Made by a program: the position numbers and the translations under genes. Source: Bacteroidota bacterium (lineage in GTDB: Bacteria; Bacteroidota; Bacteroidia; Chitinophagales; Saprospiraceae). From it: a stretch of DNA of 34,889 nucleotides. The notes beneath the pieces are model-generated. The model did no database searches. It had not been told where the DNA came from and worked only from the letters and a program-made list of their open reading frames with translations. This document shows positions 1 to 8,288 of this stretch, in pieces. Where the stretch lies: NCBI GenBank assembly GCA_024642665.1, contig JAHEAR010000022.1:1-34889 (forward strand). The letters run 5' to 3'. The stretch's first letter is position 1, and every line of letters starts with the position of its first letter.

Positions 1-2
1 CT

Positions 3-854
3 GAAACTATTGAAGAGCCAACACAGGAAGTAACACCTGACTCTTCAGTAACCGAAGTGTTAGATATCCCCGGGTTACAAAGGTTGTGGGACACGGACAA
101 CATCCTTACGACCTCAGAATCCGTTTTGTATGACCCTGCAAATGAAATCCTTTATGTCTCCTGCATCAACGGTGTACCTCCGACTAAAAAAGACGGTGAC
201 GGATTTATTGCCAAAGTAGATCTGGAAGGAAGAATCGTGGCACACAAATGGGTGACAGGACTCAATGCCCCAAAAGGCATGGGACAAAATGGGAATACAC
301 TTTATGTCACTGACATCGATCGGTTAGTGTCTATTGATATTCCATCCGGAAAAATAATCAAGGACTGGCCTGTAAAAGGATCCGTCTTTCTGAATGATAT
401 ACACCTTACGAAAAACGGTGACGTCTTTTTTACGGACTCAGAAACCAGCACTATATATTCCTTAATCAATGACAAAGTTCAGGTGGTACTCGCGGACACT
501 TCGCTGGGTGGAACGAATGGTATCTGGATTGATGGTGACTATGCTGTATTAGCAGGATATAAATCAGGTGTAATACACCGATTAAATTTAAAGACGAAAG
601 CAATAGAGGTAATTGCTAAAGACGTACCGGGAGGTGATGGTGTAGAACCTTATGGGGGTGCGCTGATGATTTCTAACTGGAATGGGCAGGTCTATCATGT
701 TACCTTTTCCGGTGAAGTCACACTTCTAATGGATTCACAAAATGCCAAGCTTAATGCAGCAGATATTGAAGTGATTTCAGAGAAAAAGTTACTGCTCGTT
801 CCGACCTTTTTTGGAAATAGTGTGACGGCCTATCAACTAATCAATCAATATTAA
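3..854 (+). CDS. SMP-30/gluconolactonase-like beta-propeller protein, 5' end cut by window edge
   Basis: The frame is open to the left edge, so the true start lies outside. The first visible residues form an acidic, Thr/Pro/Glu-rich stretch (ETIEEPTQEVTPDSS), which looks like the linker after a lipoprotein or secretion signal. A GTG at 57 is an internal codon rather than a convincing start. The rest (about 265 residues) has repeated short beta-strand units such as APKGMGQNGNTLYVTDIDRL and NDIHLTKNGDVFFTDS. These are typical of six-bladed SMP-30/gluconolactonase/NHL-type propellers. Proteins of this fold hydrolyse lactones or bind small ligands, but no specific activity can be read here. It is the only real plus-strand gene and converges on ettA with 11 bases between the stops. 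The family call is fairly secure; the substrate and the surface lipoprotein location are inference. Confidence 0.75.
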   Translation, partial: ETIEEPTQEVTPDSSVTEVLDIPGLQRLWDTDNILTTSESVLYDPANEILYVSCINGVPPTKKDGDGFIAKVDLEGRIVAHKWVTGLNAPKGMGQNGNTLYVTDIDRLVSIDIPSGKIIKDWPVKGSVFLNDIHLTKNGDVFFTDSETSTIYSLINDKVQVVLADTSLGGTNGIWIDGDYAVLAGYKSGVIHRLNLKTKAIEVIAKDVPGGDGVEPYGGALMISNWNGQVYHVTFSGEVTLLMDSQNAKLNAADIEVISEKKLLLVPTFFGNSVTAYQLINQY

Positions 855-865
855 TCCGGCATCGA

Positions 866-2539
866 TTAAGAAATCATATTTTTAAATCGTGGTCGTTTTG
901 GTGAAATATCACCCAATCGTTTCTTTTTAGCTTCTTCATAATCTTCAAAGTTCCCTTCAAAGAACACGACTTCTCCTTCGTCTTCAAAGGCCAGTATGTG
1001 CGTCGCCAGTCGGTCAATAAACCATCTGTCGTGTGAAATCACTAACACGCAACCAGCGAAATTTTCCAATGCTTCTTCTAATGCTCTCAAGGTATTGACA
1101 TCAATATCATTGGTAGGTTCGTCAAGGAGTAACACATTACCTCCTTCGCGAAGTGTCACGGCAAGTTGCACCCGATTGCGCTCACCACCGGAAAGTACAC
1201 CAAGTTTTTTCTGCTGATCAGCTCCTGTAAAATTGAATTTGCTGATATACGAACGCACATTGACCTGTGAGGCACCTACACTCACAATTTCATTTCCACC
1301 ACCAACGATTTCATAAACTGTCTTGTCCTTGTCAAGATCTTTATGTGCCTGATCAACATAACTTAACTGCACAGTATCGCCAATAGTGATATCCCCTTTA
1401 TCAGGTTTTTGCTCACCCATAATCATTCGGAAAAGCGTTGATTTACCAACACCATTCGGACCGATGATACCGACGATCGCATTTTTGGGAATGCTCAAAT
1501 TCAAATTGTCAATCAGAAGTCGATCACCAAATCCCTTCGATACATTTTTGCATTCAATCACTACATCTCCAAGGCGCGGGCCGGGTGGAATAAACAATTC
1601 CAATTTAGCCTCCCGTTCTTTAATTTCTGCAGAACGCAATTGATCATACGCATTCAATCGCGCTTTCCCTTTCGCTTGTCTTGCCTTTGGATTCATTCGA
1701 ATCCACTGCAATTCATGGTCAAGGGCTTTCTTCCTTTTGGACTCAGTTTTTTCTTCCTGCTCAAGTCGTTTTGCTTTTTGCTCCAGCCATGAAGAATAGT
1801 TTCCCTGCCATGGAATTCCTTCTCCTCTGTCAAGCTCCAATATCCATCCGGCCACATTATCCAAAAAATATCTATCGTGCGTCACGGCTATTACCGTGCC
1901 CGGGAAGTTGCTCAAAAATTGTTCAAGCCACAATACACTTTCTGCATCCAGGTGATTGGTAGGCTCATCCAGAAGTAAAATATCCGGTTGAGAAAGTAAA
2001 AGTCTGCACAAGGCTACTCGTCTTCGTTCTCCTCCGGACAACTTCTCAATGAGAGCATCTTCCGGTGGACATCGCAGAGATTCCATAGCCGTACCTAACT
2101 TATGATCCAGCTCCCATGCATTATAATGGTCAAGTTGTTCCATGAGTTCGCCCTGACGTTCGATGGTCTTCATCATCAGATCATCGTCCATTGGTTCGGC
2201 AAGTTTGAGGTTGATATCCTCATATTCTTTCAGGATATCCACAATGTGCTGAACTGCTTCTTCCACAATTTGACGGACCGTCTTTGTTTCATCCAGTTTG
2301 GGTTCCTGTTCCAGGTAACCGATTTTATAATCACCGTCAAACCAAACCTTACCATCAAAGTTTTGGTCTACACCGGCAATGATTTTTAGAAGACTTGACT
2401 TCCCCGAACCATTTAGACCTAAAACGCCAATTTTGGCGCCATAGAAAAAGGAAAGCCATATATTTTTTAATACCTGCTTCGATGGGGGGTAAATTTTAGA
2501 AACCCCCTCCATTGAAAATATTATCTTTTCGTCAGCCAT
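866..2539 (-). CDS. ettA: Energy-dependent translational throttle protein EttA (ABC-F ATPase)
   Basis: 557 residues, close to the usual EttA length of about 555. It has two ABC domains in tandem and no membrane segments. Domain 1 has Walker A GLNGSGKSS (41-49), signature LSGGERRR (167-174) and Walker B DILLLDEPTNHLD (186-198). Domain 2 has Walker A GPNGVGKST (360-368), signature LSGGERNR (449-456) and Walker B LLLDEPTNDID (470-480). Between them (about 246-325) is a charged helical linker, the P-site tRNA interaction region of ABC-F proteins. The MNPKARQAKGKAR stretch is typical of the EttA subgroup. ABC-F proteins bind the ribosomal E site and gate entry into elongation according to the ATP/ADP ratio. 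It starts at ATG 2539 after a 165-base gap holding a candidate promoter, so it is probably transcribed alone. Confidence 0.95.
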   Translation of the reverse strand: MADEKIIFSMEGVSKIYPPSKQVLKNIWLSFFYGAKIGVLGLNGSGKSSLLKIIAGVDQNFDGKVWFDGDYKIGYLEQEPKLDETKTVRQIVEEAVQHIVDILKEYEDINLKLAEPMDDDLMMKTIERQGELMEQLDHYNAWELDHKLGTAMESLRCPPEDALIEKLSGGERRRVALCRLLLSQPDILLLDEPTNHLDAESVLWLEQFLSNFPGTVIAVTHDRYFLDNVAGWILELDRGEGIPWQGNYSSWLEQKAKRLEQEEKTESKRKKALDHELQWIRMNPKARQAKGKARLNAYDQLRSAEIKEREAKLELFIPPGPRLGDVVIECKNVSKGFGDRLLIDNLNLSIPKNAIVGIIGPNGVGKSTLFRMIMGEQKPDKGDITIGDTVQLSYVDQAHKDLDKDKTVYEIVGGGNEIVSVGASQVNVRSYISKFNFTGADQQKKLGVLSGGERNRVQLAVTLREGGNVLLLDEPTNDIDVNTLRALEEALENFAGCVLVISHDRWFIDRLATHILAFEDEGEVVFFEGNFEDYEEAKKKRLGDISPKRPRFKNMIS

Positions 2540-2606
2540 AATGATGCTAAGTATGAATTGTTAAATGTGTCGTTATTGAATTCTCTTTCCTAAGCGTTAG
2601 GAGGGG

Positions 2607-2637
2607 CAAAAGTAGGAAATAATAGGGGAAGCGGAAA
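2607..2637 (-). promoter_or_regulatory. Candidate Bacteroidota promoter of ettA
   Basis: On the minus strand, TACTTTTG (2614-2607) matches the Bacteroidota -7 consensus TAnnTTTG exactly. Exactly 19 bases upstream is TTTC (2637-2634), one mismatch from the -33 box TTTG. The implied start of transcription is near 2600, giving a leader of about 60 bases before the ettA ATG. The match is by eye. Confidence 0.4.
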
Positions 2638-2704
2638 GCGTTAAAAGAGGAGGTCAGGATTCTGCCAAAGCCTGCATAATAACTTCAGAATCCATTCAGG
2701 AAGA

Positions 2705-3286
2705 TTAATGGAGATTAAGCTGAATTTCCTGATCGGTGTAGGCGGAAAGATCGTTGAGTTCTTTTTGAATCCAGGCATTCCACCTTACCTGAACTTCCTT
2801 GTTGATGGAGTGATTTGTCTCCTTATCATACTTGATTTGCTCGTCCTTATGTTTCTGAGCCATTTCCCGAAAAAGTTCCCGAAGATCATCCTTGTAATTT
2901 TCCGATTTGAATCTGGCTTTAGCGACCATTTTTCGAATTCGGCGGGCATAAATCTCGGTAATATCCAGATGACCCTCCTCGTGCTTTAATGCTTCCTTCT
3001 CATTCTTCAGATGAGGGTATCTGGTCCATGATTCTTCGGGATGAAAACGAGCGGTTATATTGACGGAAGCATGGAGTGGGCCAGTTTGAAGTGTTGTATA
3101 ACTCAGGGATGATACGGTCACTGCGCCGGTGTTATGACCCATTTCATCGAGGTGTCTTTTATTGATCTTCCCCTCAAACATATCCCAGTTGAAGTCATGA
3201 ATTAAGGAATATTCAATCACTACCGGATCCTGTGAAAACATCACAGAATGCACCAGCATCAGACATAAGATAATAGCGGTTTTCAT
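2705..3286 (-). CDS. Secreted DUF922-type zincin-like protein
   Basis: 193 residues. The N-terminus (1-19) is a clear signal peptide: Lys at position 2, a hydrophobic core IILCLMLVHSVM, and FSQ before a likely cleavage site, so export across the inner membrane is expected. The core carries HEEGH (102-106) followed by LDI, an HExxH-type metal site with a downstream Asp, characteristic of DUF922, a family annotated as predicted secreted Zn-dependent proteases. The C-terminal half is helical and charged. No substrate is known for the family and none is suggested by the neighbours. It starts at ATG 3286, in a gap of 218 bases after tgt, with a weak promoter match upstream. The family assignment is good; proteolytic activity is inference. 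Confidence 0.75.
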   Translation of the reverse strand: MKTAIILCLMLVHSVMFSQDPVVIEYSLIHDFNWDMFEGKINKRHLDEMGHNTGAVTVSSLSYTTLQTGPLHASVNITARFHPEESWTRYPHLKNEKEALKHEEGHLDITEIYARRIRKMVAKARFKSENYKDDLRELFREMAQKHKDEQIKYDKETNHSINKEVQVRWNAWIQKELNDLSAYTDQEIQLNLH

Positions 3287-3327
3287 TAAGCTATAAACAA
3301 GAAGGCTTTCCGTGATATTGCAAGGGA

Positions 3328-3358
3328 AAAATCTAAACTTATGTTAAATGTATCGAAA
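3328..3358 (-). promoter_or_regulatory. Weak promoter candidate for the DUF922 gene
   Basis: On the minus strand TAGATTTT (3335-3328) is one mismatch from TAnnTTTG. TTTC (3358-3355) lies exactly 19 bases upstream, one mismatch from TTTG. This is the same spacing as the ettA candidate. The predicted leader is about 35 bases. Confidence 0.25.
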
Positions 3359-3473
3359 ACCCAGGATGCCTGATGATAGAAGAAGAAAATAAAACCAAGT
3401 CCCCAACTATTTTAAATCAGCGAGATCGGAAACTCCTTTTCTTAAAATTTCGCAAACTCTCCACACTACAGCA

Positions 3474-3494
3474 ACTCACCATTCACCACTCACT
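3474..3494. repeat. Three tandem heptamers, consensus AYTCACY
   Basis: ACTCACC, ATTCACC and ACTCACT follow each other without gaps just downstream of the tgt stop codon. It is a short, degenerate, C/T/A-only simple repeat in the 218-base gap between tgt and the DUF922 gene. No function can be assigned. Confidence 0.5.
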
Positions 3495-3504
3495 ACTGCC
3501 GTAG

Positions 3505-4638
3505 TTATTCATATCGTTTAGAAATAATAGGTTGGATGGAAGACTTCCAGGAAGCGAATGTACCGTCGAGGATATGCTGACGGGCCTGGCGTACAAGAGA
3601 AAGATAAAAAGAGAGATTTTGCAGGGATGCGATCATCGCCCCAAGAGCTTCACCGGAAATGACGAGGTGACGTAAATAAGCCAGTGTATGTTCTCTACTG
3701 GTGGAAGATGGGGATTCGGGATCAATGGCATCAAAACACGCTTTCCACTTCAGGTTGCGGATATTAATGATGCCTCTTGAGGTGTAGAGCAAGCCGTGCC
3801 TGGCATTGCGGGTGGGTAAAACACAATCAAACATATCAATACCAAGTGCAATACACTCCAGAATATTTTCAGGCGTACCAACACCCATCAGGTATCTTGG
3901 TTTGTCAGCCGGGAGAATATCACATACCAATGACGTCATGGCATACAAATCTTCATGTGGCTCTCCTACGGAAAGTCCGCCGATGGCATTAATGGGCATT
4001 TCTGTTGACGAAATATACTCTGCTGATTTCTTTCGCAAATGGGGATACGTACTTCCCTGGACAATAGGCGCGAGAATTTGTGGATATCCATACAATCCTT
4101 GCGTTTCTTTGTGTCGCGTGATACAGCGGTCTAACCACCGATGGGTCATATGCATGGATCGCGTAGCATACTTTTCATCACATGGATAAGGTGTGCACTC
4201 ATCAAAAGCCATGATAATATCAGCTCCAATCTCGCGCTGGATATCCATGACACCTTCAGGGGTAAAATGATGGATAGAACCATCAATATGCGATCTGAAC
4301 TTAACGCCTTCTTCTTTAATTTTTCTTTGCTGGCTTAAAGAGTAAACCTGATAACCTCCACTGTCTGTCAGAAGAGGACGATCCCAGTGATTAAACTTAT
4401 GTAATCCACCGGCCTTTTGTAATACTTCGGTACCCGGTCGAAGATATAAGTGATACGTATTGCCCAAAATAATCTGGGCCTGCACTTCATCTATTAATTC
4501 ATGTTGGTGCACTGCCTTTACAGTCCCTGCCGTACCTACCGGCATGAATATCGGTGTCTCTACATCGCCATGTGGCAGACTAAGTATACCGGCGCGAGCG
4601 GAAGTGGTACTATCCGTTTTAAGTATCTTATACGTCAT
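3505..4638 (-). CDS. tgt: tRNA-guanine transglycosylase (Tgt), zinc site lost
   Basis: 377 residues, full family length. It exchanges guanine-34 of GUN-anticodon tRNAs for preQ1, a step in queuosine synthesis. Catalytic landmarks are intact: TDSGGYQVYSL with general acid Asp92, GGLSVGEPHE (220-229), YLMGVGTPENI (249-259), and FDCVLPTRNARHG (270-282) with the predicted nucleophile Asp271. In E. coli Tgt a zinc ion is held by CxCxxC and a later His. Here a gap-free alignment places Ser309, Ser311, Ser314 and Gln340 at those four positions, so the canonical zinc site is absent. The surrounding fold motifs (AYLRHL, LGAMIASLQNLSFYL) are conserved, so this is not decay. ATG at 4638; the next gene upstream ends 58 bases away. 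Function call is very likely. Confidence 0.93.
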   Translation of the reverse strand: MTYKILKTDSTTSARAGILSLPHGDVETPIFMPVGTAGTVKAVHQHELIDEVQAQIILGNTYHLYLRPGTEVLQKAGGLHKFNHWDRPLLTDSGGYQVYSLSQQRKIKEEGVKFRSHIDGSIHHFTPEGVMDIQREIGADIIMAFDECTPYPCDEKYATRSMHMTHRWLDRCITRHKETQGLYGYPQILAPIVQGSTYPHLRKKSAEYISSTEMPINAIGGLSVGEPHEDLYAMTSLVCDILPADKPRYLMGVGTPENILECIALGIDMFDCVLPTRNARHGLLYTSRGIINIRNLKWKACFDAIDPESPSSTSREHTLAYLRHLVISGEALGAMIASLQNLSFYLSLVRQARQHILDGTFASWKSSIQPIISKRYE

Positions 4639-4696
4639 TCCTTGTAAAGAAAAATAATAAAATTGTGGTTGGTTCGAATTGCAGTATTACTTGTCA

Positions 4697-6187
4697 CTAT
4701 TTTTCGTTATGATATTTCACCCGCCTGATCTTTGGGTTAAAGTAATAGCCAATATATGAATCGCCCCCGCGATTTCTTCGGTCAGACATTGCATCATATA
4801 ATTGGGCAGGCAAAATTTTTGGTTTGTTACAAATACAAGTGTCCGTATCACATAACTTAAGCATTTCCAATTGTTCTATCGATTGATTGTAATATGCTTT
4901 TGCATCCCCATTTAGTAAAATCCCCCAGGCGTTAGAAATATCTGATCGAATCCGGATCAATTCAATATAATGATCCTTGTTCAATGTATCATTCCTATTG
5001 ACTGACAAACCGTCTCCAAAAATATTAAATAAGACAAATAAGACAACCCCCCAATAAGCCGATTTTATGATCAAATTTGATTGCAGTTGCTGTACAGTAG
5101 TATACAGTTTATATTTATTCGAAAGCGCAAAGAGCAAGCCAAACCAGATGATCACCACATGAATAAACAAATGATCGACAACCCTTTCCGGAAATGCATT
5201 TGATCCTGTTGCAAACAATAACATACTCATGGTTGCCGGAACATACAGAATGAGCAAGTAAAGCCATGGTTTGACATTTCCAAAAATCAACTGGGAAGAT
5301 GATGACAATGTTGCTCTGGCCAGTAACGGCATGATCAACACAGATATTAATATCAGTTTACTGGTGGCCAGCCAGTCCGTCCAGAGATATAAGGTGGCGC
5401 CTAAAGTGGTCATCATCCATTTACCAATTGGCAACGTTCCATGCTCGGAATCCATTCTAATACTATTTGCCGGGGAAAGAATGACAATGGCACAACACGC
5501 CAATATTATCAGCATGTCCAGATGACTGAAAGTCCTGTTTTTATTTCGGTTGCGATACTCAAAAAGAAAGATAATACCTGTGGTGACCCCACAGAGTACC
5601 ATACTAATTTCATTGGTTCCAATGCACAACATCAGTAATAGCATGGCCAATAATTTAATTATATGTTTACCTTTTTCCTGATTACCGGCACGAATTATTA
5701 AAACAAGTGCCCAGCAAGCCAGTATGAACCCTAACTGATAGGTCAGTAATCCGGTATACCTATACATCGAATCATAGACATCTTCAAGGTTAGTGAGGTA
5801 TATGACATGAATACAAAACGTCGTCAGCACTGTCAGGAAAATGGACGATGGCCTGAATAAGTGCCTGACTAAATAAAACAAGGTTACAACCCAGGCGAAC
5901 TGCCATAAGAGAAAAAAATACCGGAAACTTGAAAGCGTGCACCAAATGTGTGTTAGTGACAACACCGCATTACTGGTATACCTGCCCATGACTTCAGTGT
6001 AGATTACCTTTTGCGTATCAAACCAATTTAAAGGCAACTGACCCGCCTCCCTTGTCATCCAATCCCATTCGTGCATCCCGATGGGTACATTATAAAAACT
6101 TAGCCACAGAAAAGGTAACCAAACGAGGATTATCAAAATAAGTAACCCCAATTTCAATACATTAGAATAGCGTGAATATGTGTTCAT
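4697..6187 (-). CDS. Polytopic membrane protein, GT-C/DUF6056-like
   Basis: About 496 residues from ATG 6187. A longer reading from TTG 6199 exists, but the ATG gives a 4-base ATGA overlap with the upstream GT2 stop (6184-6187), so I prefer it. The protein has many hydrophobic helices (for example LLILIILVWLPFLWLSF near the start, LLMLCIGTNEISMVLCGV, LYLLILYVPATMSMLLF) with short loops. The C-terminal domain of about 100 residues is soluble and carries several Cys residues. The plan resembles GT-C-type glycosyltransferases and DUF6056-like proteins of polysaccharide loci. Coupling to a DPM1-like polyprenyl-phosphate glycosyltransferase suggests it takes a lipid-linked sugar and adds it to a glycan in the periplasm. 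I cannot identify a catalytic residue with confidence; a transport role is an alternative. Confidence 0.65.
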   Translation of the reverse strand: MNTYSRYSNVLKLGLLILIILVWLPFLWLSFYNVPIGMHEWDWMTREAGQLPLNWFDTQKVIYTEVMGRYTSNAVLSLTHIWCTLSSFRYFFLLWQFAWVVTLFYLVRHLFRPSSIFLTVLTTFCIHVIYLTNLEDVYDSMYRYTGLLTYQLGFILACWALVLIIRAGNQEKGKHIIKLLAMLLLMLCIGTNEISMVLCGVTTGIIFLFEYRNRNKNRTFSHLDMLIILACCAIVILSPANSIRMDSEHGTLPIGKWMMTTLGATLYLWTDWLATSKLILISVLIMPLLARATLSSSSQLIFGNVKPWLYLLILYVPATMSMLLFATGSNAFPERVVDHLFIHVVIIWFGLLFALSNKYKLYTTVQQLQSNLIIKSAYWGVVLFVLFNIFGDGLSVNRNDTLNKDHYIELIRIRSDISNAWGILLNGDAKAYYNQSIEQLEMLKLCDTDTCICNKPKILPAQLYDAMSDRRNRGGDSYIGYYFNPKIRRVKYHNEK

Positions 6188-6969
6188 TGTTGCAGACAAG
6201 ACTGTTGTTGTAATTCCGGTGCAATTCCGGCTTCAGATAAACAATGTGTGCGCTCACGCGATATCCACGCTGGTACAGGCATATCAAATTTCTTGTATCT
6301 AGCCCAAAGCAGCATTTTCAAAAGAGAAATTCCTTCCTTTATGCCAATCGAATTGAGTTGGTCCGGCTGCCGGTACTCAATATGAACGGGTACTTCATAA
6401 TATCTTAATTTGTTCTGAACTGTTCGAAATACTATTTCACTGGCATGGCCACGACCAGGCATACTGAGGGTAAGGGATCGGATAGCTTTAGCATTCAACG
6501 CTCTGAATCCATTATGCACATCGCTCATAACGACACCCGTAAAAAACACGTTTATCCATCTTGCCAAGCGCAAAAGTCTTTTTCTTCCTGATGGAATCAA
6601 ATTTATAGAAGATTTGGAAAGAAACCTGCTTCCAAAAACAACATCGCATTCATCATTCAAAAGAGGCTGAATAAGGTTTTTTATTTCATCTGCCTTGTGC
6701 TGACCATCAGCATCCATATGAACTATAATTTCTATATTTTTTTGACGAGCATATTGCATTCCGGTTTCAATTGCTGCTCCCTGACCCAAATTTATATTAT
6801 GTCGCAGGAGCGTCACCTTCGCCAGTGAATGCCTTACCGGAGGCATTGATCCATCGTCCACAATGATCAGATGGTATCCATGTGATAAGATTTCCGTAAT
6901 CAAATCGTTTAGCCTTACTTCGGGTTCATTAAATACAGGTACTAAAACCGTTATCTCGTTACGATTCAT
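6184..6969 (-). CDS. GT2 glycosyltransferase, DPM1/polyprenyl-phosphate type
   Basis: 261 residues, a single GT-A domain. It has VPVFNEPE (10-17), LIIVDDG (34-40), the NLGQGAAIETGM block (60-71), the DAD metal motif inside HMDADGQH (84-91), and VFGSRFL. This pattern is typical of dolichol/undecaprenyl-phosphate mannosyl- or glucosyltransferases, which transfer a hexose from a nucleotide sugar to a polyprenyl phosphate on the cytoplasmic face. It lacks the C-terminal transmembrane helices of the ArnC/GtrB type, so it is of the soluble DPM1 form. Its stop overlaps the ATG of the next membrane protein by four bases, so the two are probably co-translated partners. Sugar specificity is unknown, but manC in the same locus makes GDP-mannose available. 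Confidence 0.85.
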   Translation of the reverse strand: MNRNEITVLVPVFNEPEVRLNDLITEILSHGYHLIIVDDGSMPPVRHSLAKVTLLRHNINLGQGAAIETGMQYARQKNIEIIVHMDADGQHKADEIKNLIQPLLNDECDVVFGSRFLSKSSINLIPSGRKRLLRLARWINVFFTGVVMSDVHNGFRALNAKAIRSLTLSMPGRGHASEIVFRTVQNKLRYYEVPVHIEYRQPDQLNSIGIKEGISLLKMLLWARYKKFDMPVPAWISRERTHCLSEAGIAPELQQQSCLQQ

Positions 6970-7007
6970 ACGGAGGCGCCATAATGTTCAACTAGTGAGA
7001 TGGTATT

Positions 7008-8288
7008 TTATGCTATACTTTCAATGTGTAAAGCGTCGAAGAGTGGTTTCATAACCCAATTCATGCTGTATGCTTTTTTTAGCTGATCATCATTTACAGG
7101 TTTGCGATTCATACCTGATCGTTTCCAGTATTCGTATTCTTTCCAAATAAAATTTATTATTTCCGTCATAGATTCCTCTGAATCTGTATAGCAGGATCCA
7201 ATGTTCAGTTCTTCCAACATTTCTTTAAGTTCTTCATCCAATCTATGTCTGATAATGCCAAGCACCGGGCTTCCTGCTTCAACATATTCAATCATTTTGC
7301 CCGTGACTACGCCCTGCAGGGCATCGGAAGAAATCGACAGAAGAATGTTGATGCACGCTTGTTGTTGAATACGCTTAGCTTCATCACCAGACACGATGCC
7401 TTTATCGGTTAACAACCGCTCGAAATGATATCGTGCAGCCATTTTCTGCCAATACTGACCGTCCTTACCTGCATATATAATTTGTATATCATCAGCTTCA
7501 ATTTTTGTTTCACGAAAAAGTTCCTGAAGTGCTTTGAAAACAGGTTCTGCATTTCGTTTATCCAGGAACATAGAGCCGGTATAGGCTAGTGTAAATTTTT
7601 TGGAAGGTATGGGCATCGGCGTCTTCAAATCATCCGGAACACCATTTCTCAGCGTGATAACATTTGCATTATACGCTTGTAAGTGTTTTGCCAGCCCATC
7701 CGAAACAGTCGTCAGCAAATTCGCATGACTAAAAATCTTTTTAAAAAAGGAATGATGCCTTTTGGAAAAAAGAATATGATTATAATGTGGATCAATGATT
7801 AAGTCACGGAAGTCAGCAATCCAATACACCTGCGGATATCTTTTTTTCAACAAATAAGCCGCATAGTGATCTGCAAAGGGTCGATAAGAAGAATATAAAT
7901 GCGTAATGCCATCTTGTCTAATACTTTTTCCTCCCCTTCTAAGCAAGTTAATAAAGTACACCAGCCCCCCTTCACCGGCAATAATATTGACAGGAAAGGT
8001 ATTCATCAGACGGATAAAAAATTGGGTCACGGCAGCAGTCTTTTTGTTTTCAGGAACTGCGCCATCAGCGGTTCTCTTTCTTAGCAAGGACCGGTAATCA
8101 AATACCGGTAAGCTTATAATATTCATTCCCTGAGATTGTATCTCAGGGGTAGAAGCAATGGACGTAAATATTTTGGAAAACTTTGCTCTTTTGGAAATGA
8201 AAGAAGCAATACGATAATTTCTTTTGGGAGCAGTCCCCGCCATGGGAGGAAAAGCATAAAGAAAAAAGAGAAACTTAAACCGATCCAT
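7008..8288 (-). CDS. GT-B fold glycosyltransferase, family 4-like
   Basis: 426 residues. The N-terminal half begins FLFFLYAFPPMAGTAPKRNY, the usual glycine-containing loop of a GT-B N-domain, and contains WIADFRDLIIDP and LLTTVSDGLAKHL. The C-domain begins near FTLAYTGSMF and includes IIYAGKDG and VVTGKMIEYVEAGSPVLGI, the nucleotide-sugar binding region (a divergent E-x7-E). No membrane segment is evident, so it is cytosolic or peripheral. The 5' end overlaps the 3' end of the neighbouring GT4 gene by 14 bases. Acceptor and donor sugars cannot be read from sequence. The GT-B assignment is strong; the exact CAZy family is less so. Confidence 0.8.
   Translation of the reverse strand: MDRFKFLFFLYAFPPMAGTAPKRNYRIASFISKRAKFSKIFTSIASTPEIQSQGMNIISLPVFDYRSLLRKRTADGAVPENKKTAAVTQFFIRLMNTFPVNIIAGEGGLVYFINLLRRGGKSIRQDGITHLYSSYRPFADHYAAYLLKKRYPQVYWIADFRDLIIDPHYNHILFSKRHHSFFKKIFSHANLLTTVSDGLAKHLQAYNANVITLRNGVPDDLKTPMPIPSKKFTLAYTGSMFLDKRNAEPVFKALQELFRETKIEADDIQIIYAGKDGQYWQKMAARYHFERLLTDKGIVSGDEAKRIQQQACINILLSISSDALQGVVTGKMIEYVEAGSPVLGIIRHRLDEELKEMLEELNIGSCYTDSEESMTEIINFIWKEYEYWKRSGMNRKPVNDDQLKKAYSMNWVMKPLFDALHIESIA

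Noticed and set aside
851-869. Inverted repeat TTAATC/GATTAA between the convergent stops of the propeller gene and ettA
   Set aside because: Only six A/T-rich pairs with a seven-base loop and no U-tract on either strand; too weak to call a bidirectional terminator.
2657-2693. Inverted repeat GGATTCTG/CAGAATCC downstream of the DUF922 gene
   Set aside because: Eight-base arms but a 21-base loop and no U-run; not listed as a terminator.
3373-3504. Plus-strand open frame of 43 codons starting ATG ATA GAA GAA in the gap after tgt
   Set aside because: No recognisable motif, ends in the low-complexity heptamer repeat, no promoter; likely chance or a decayed fragment.
4639-4696. Possible promoter for tgt in the 58-base gap
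   Set aside because: The best -7 match (TATTTTTC) has no -33 partner at the right spacing; not convincing.
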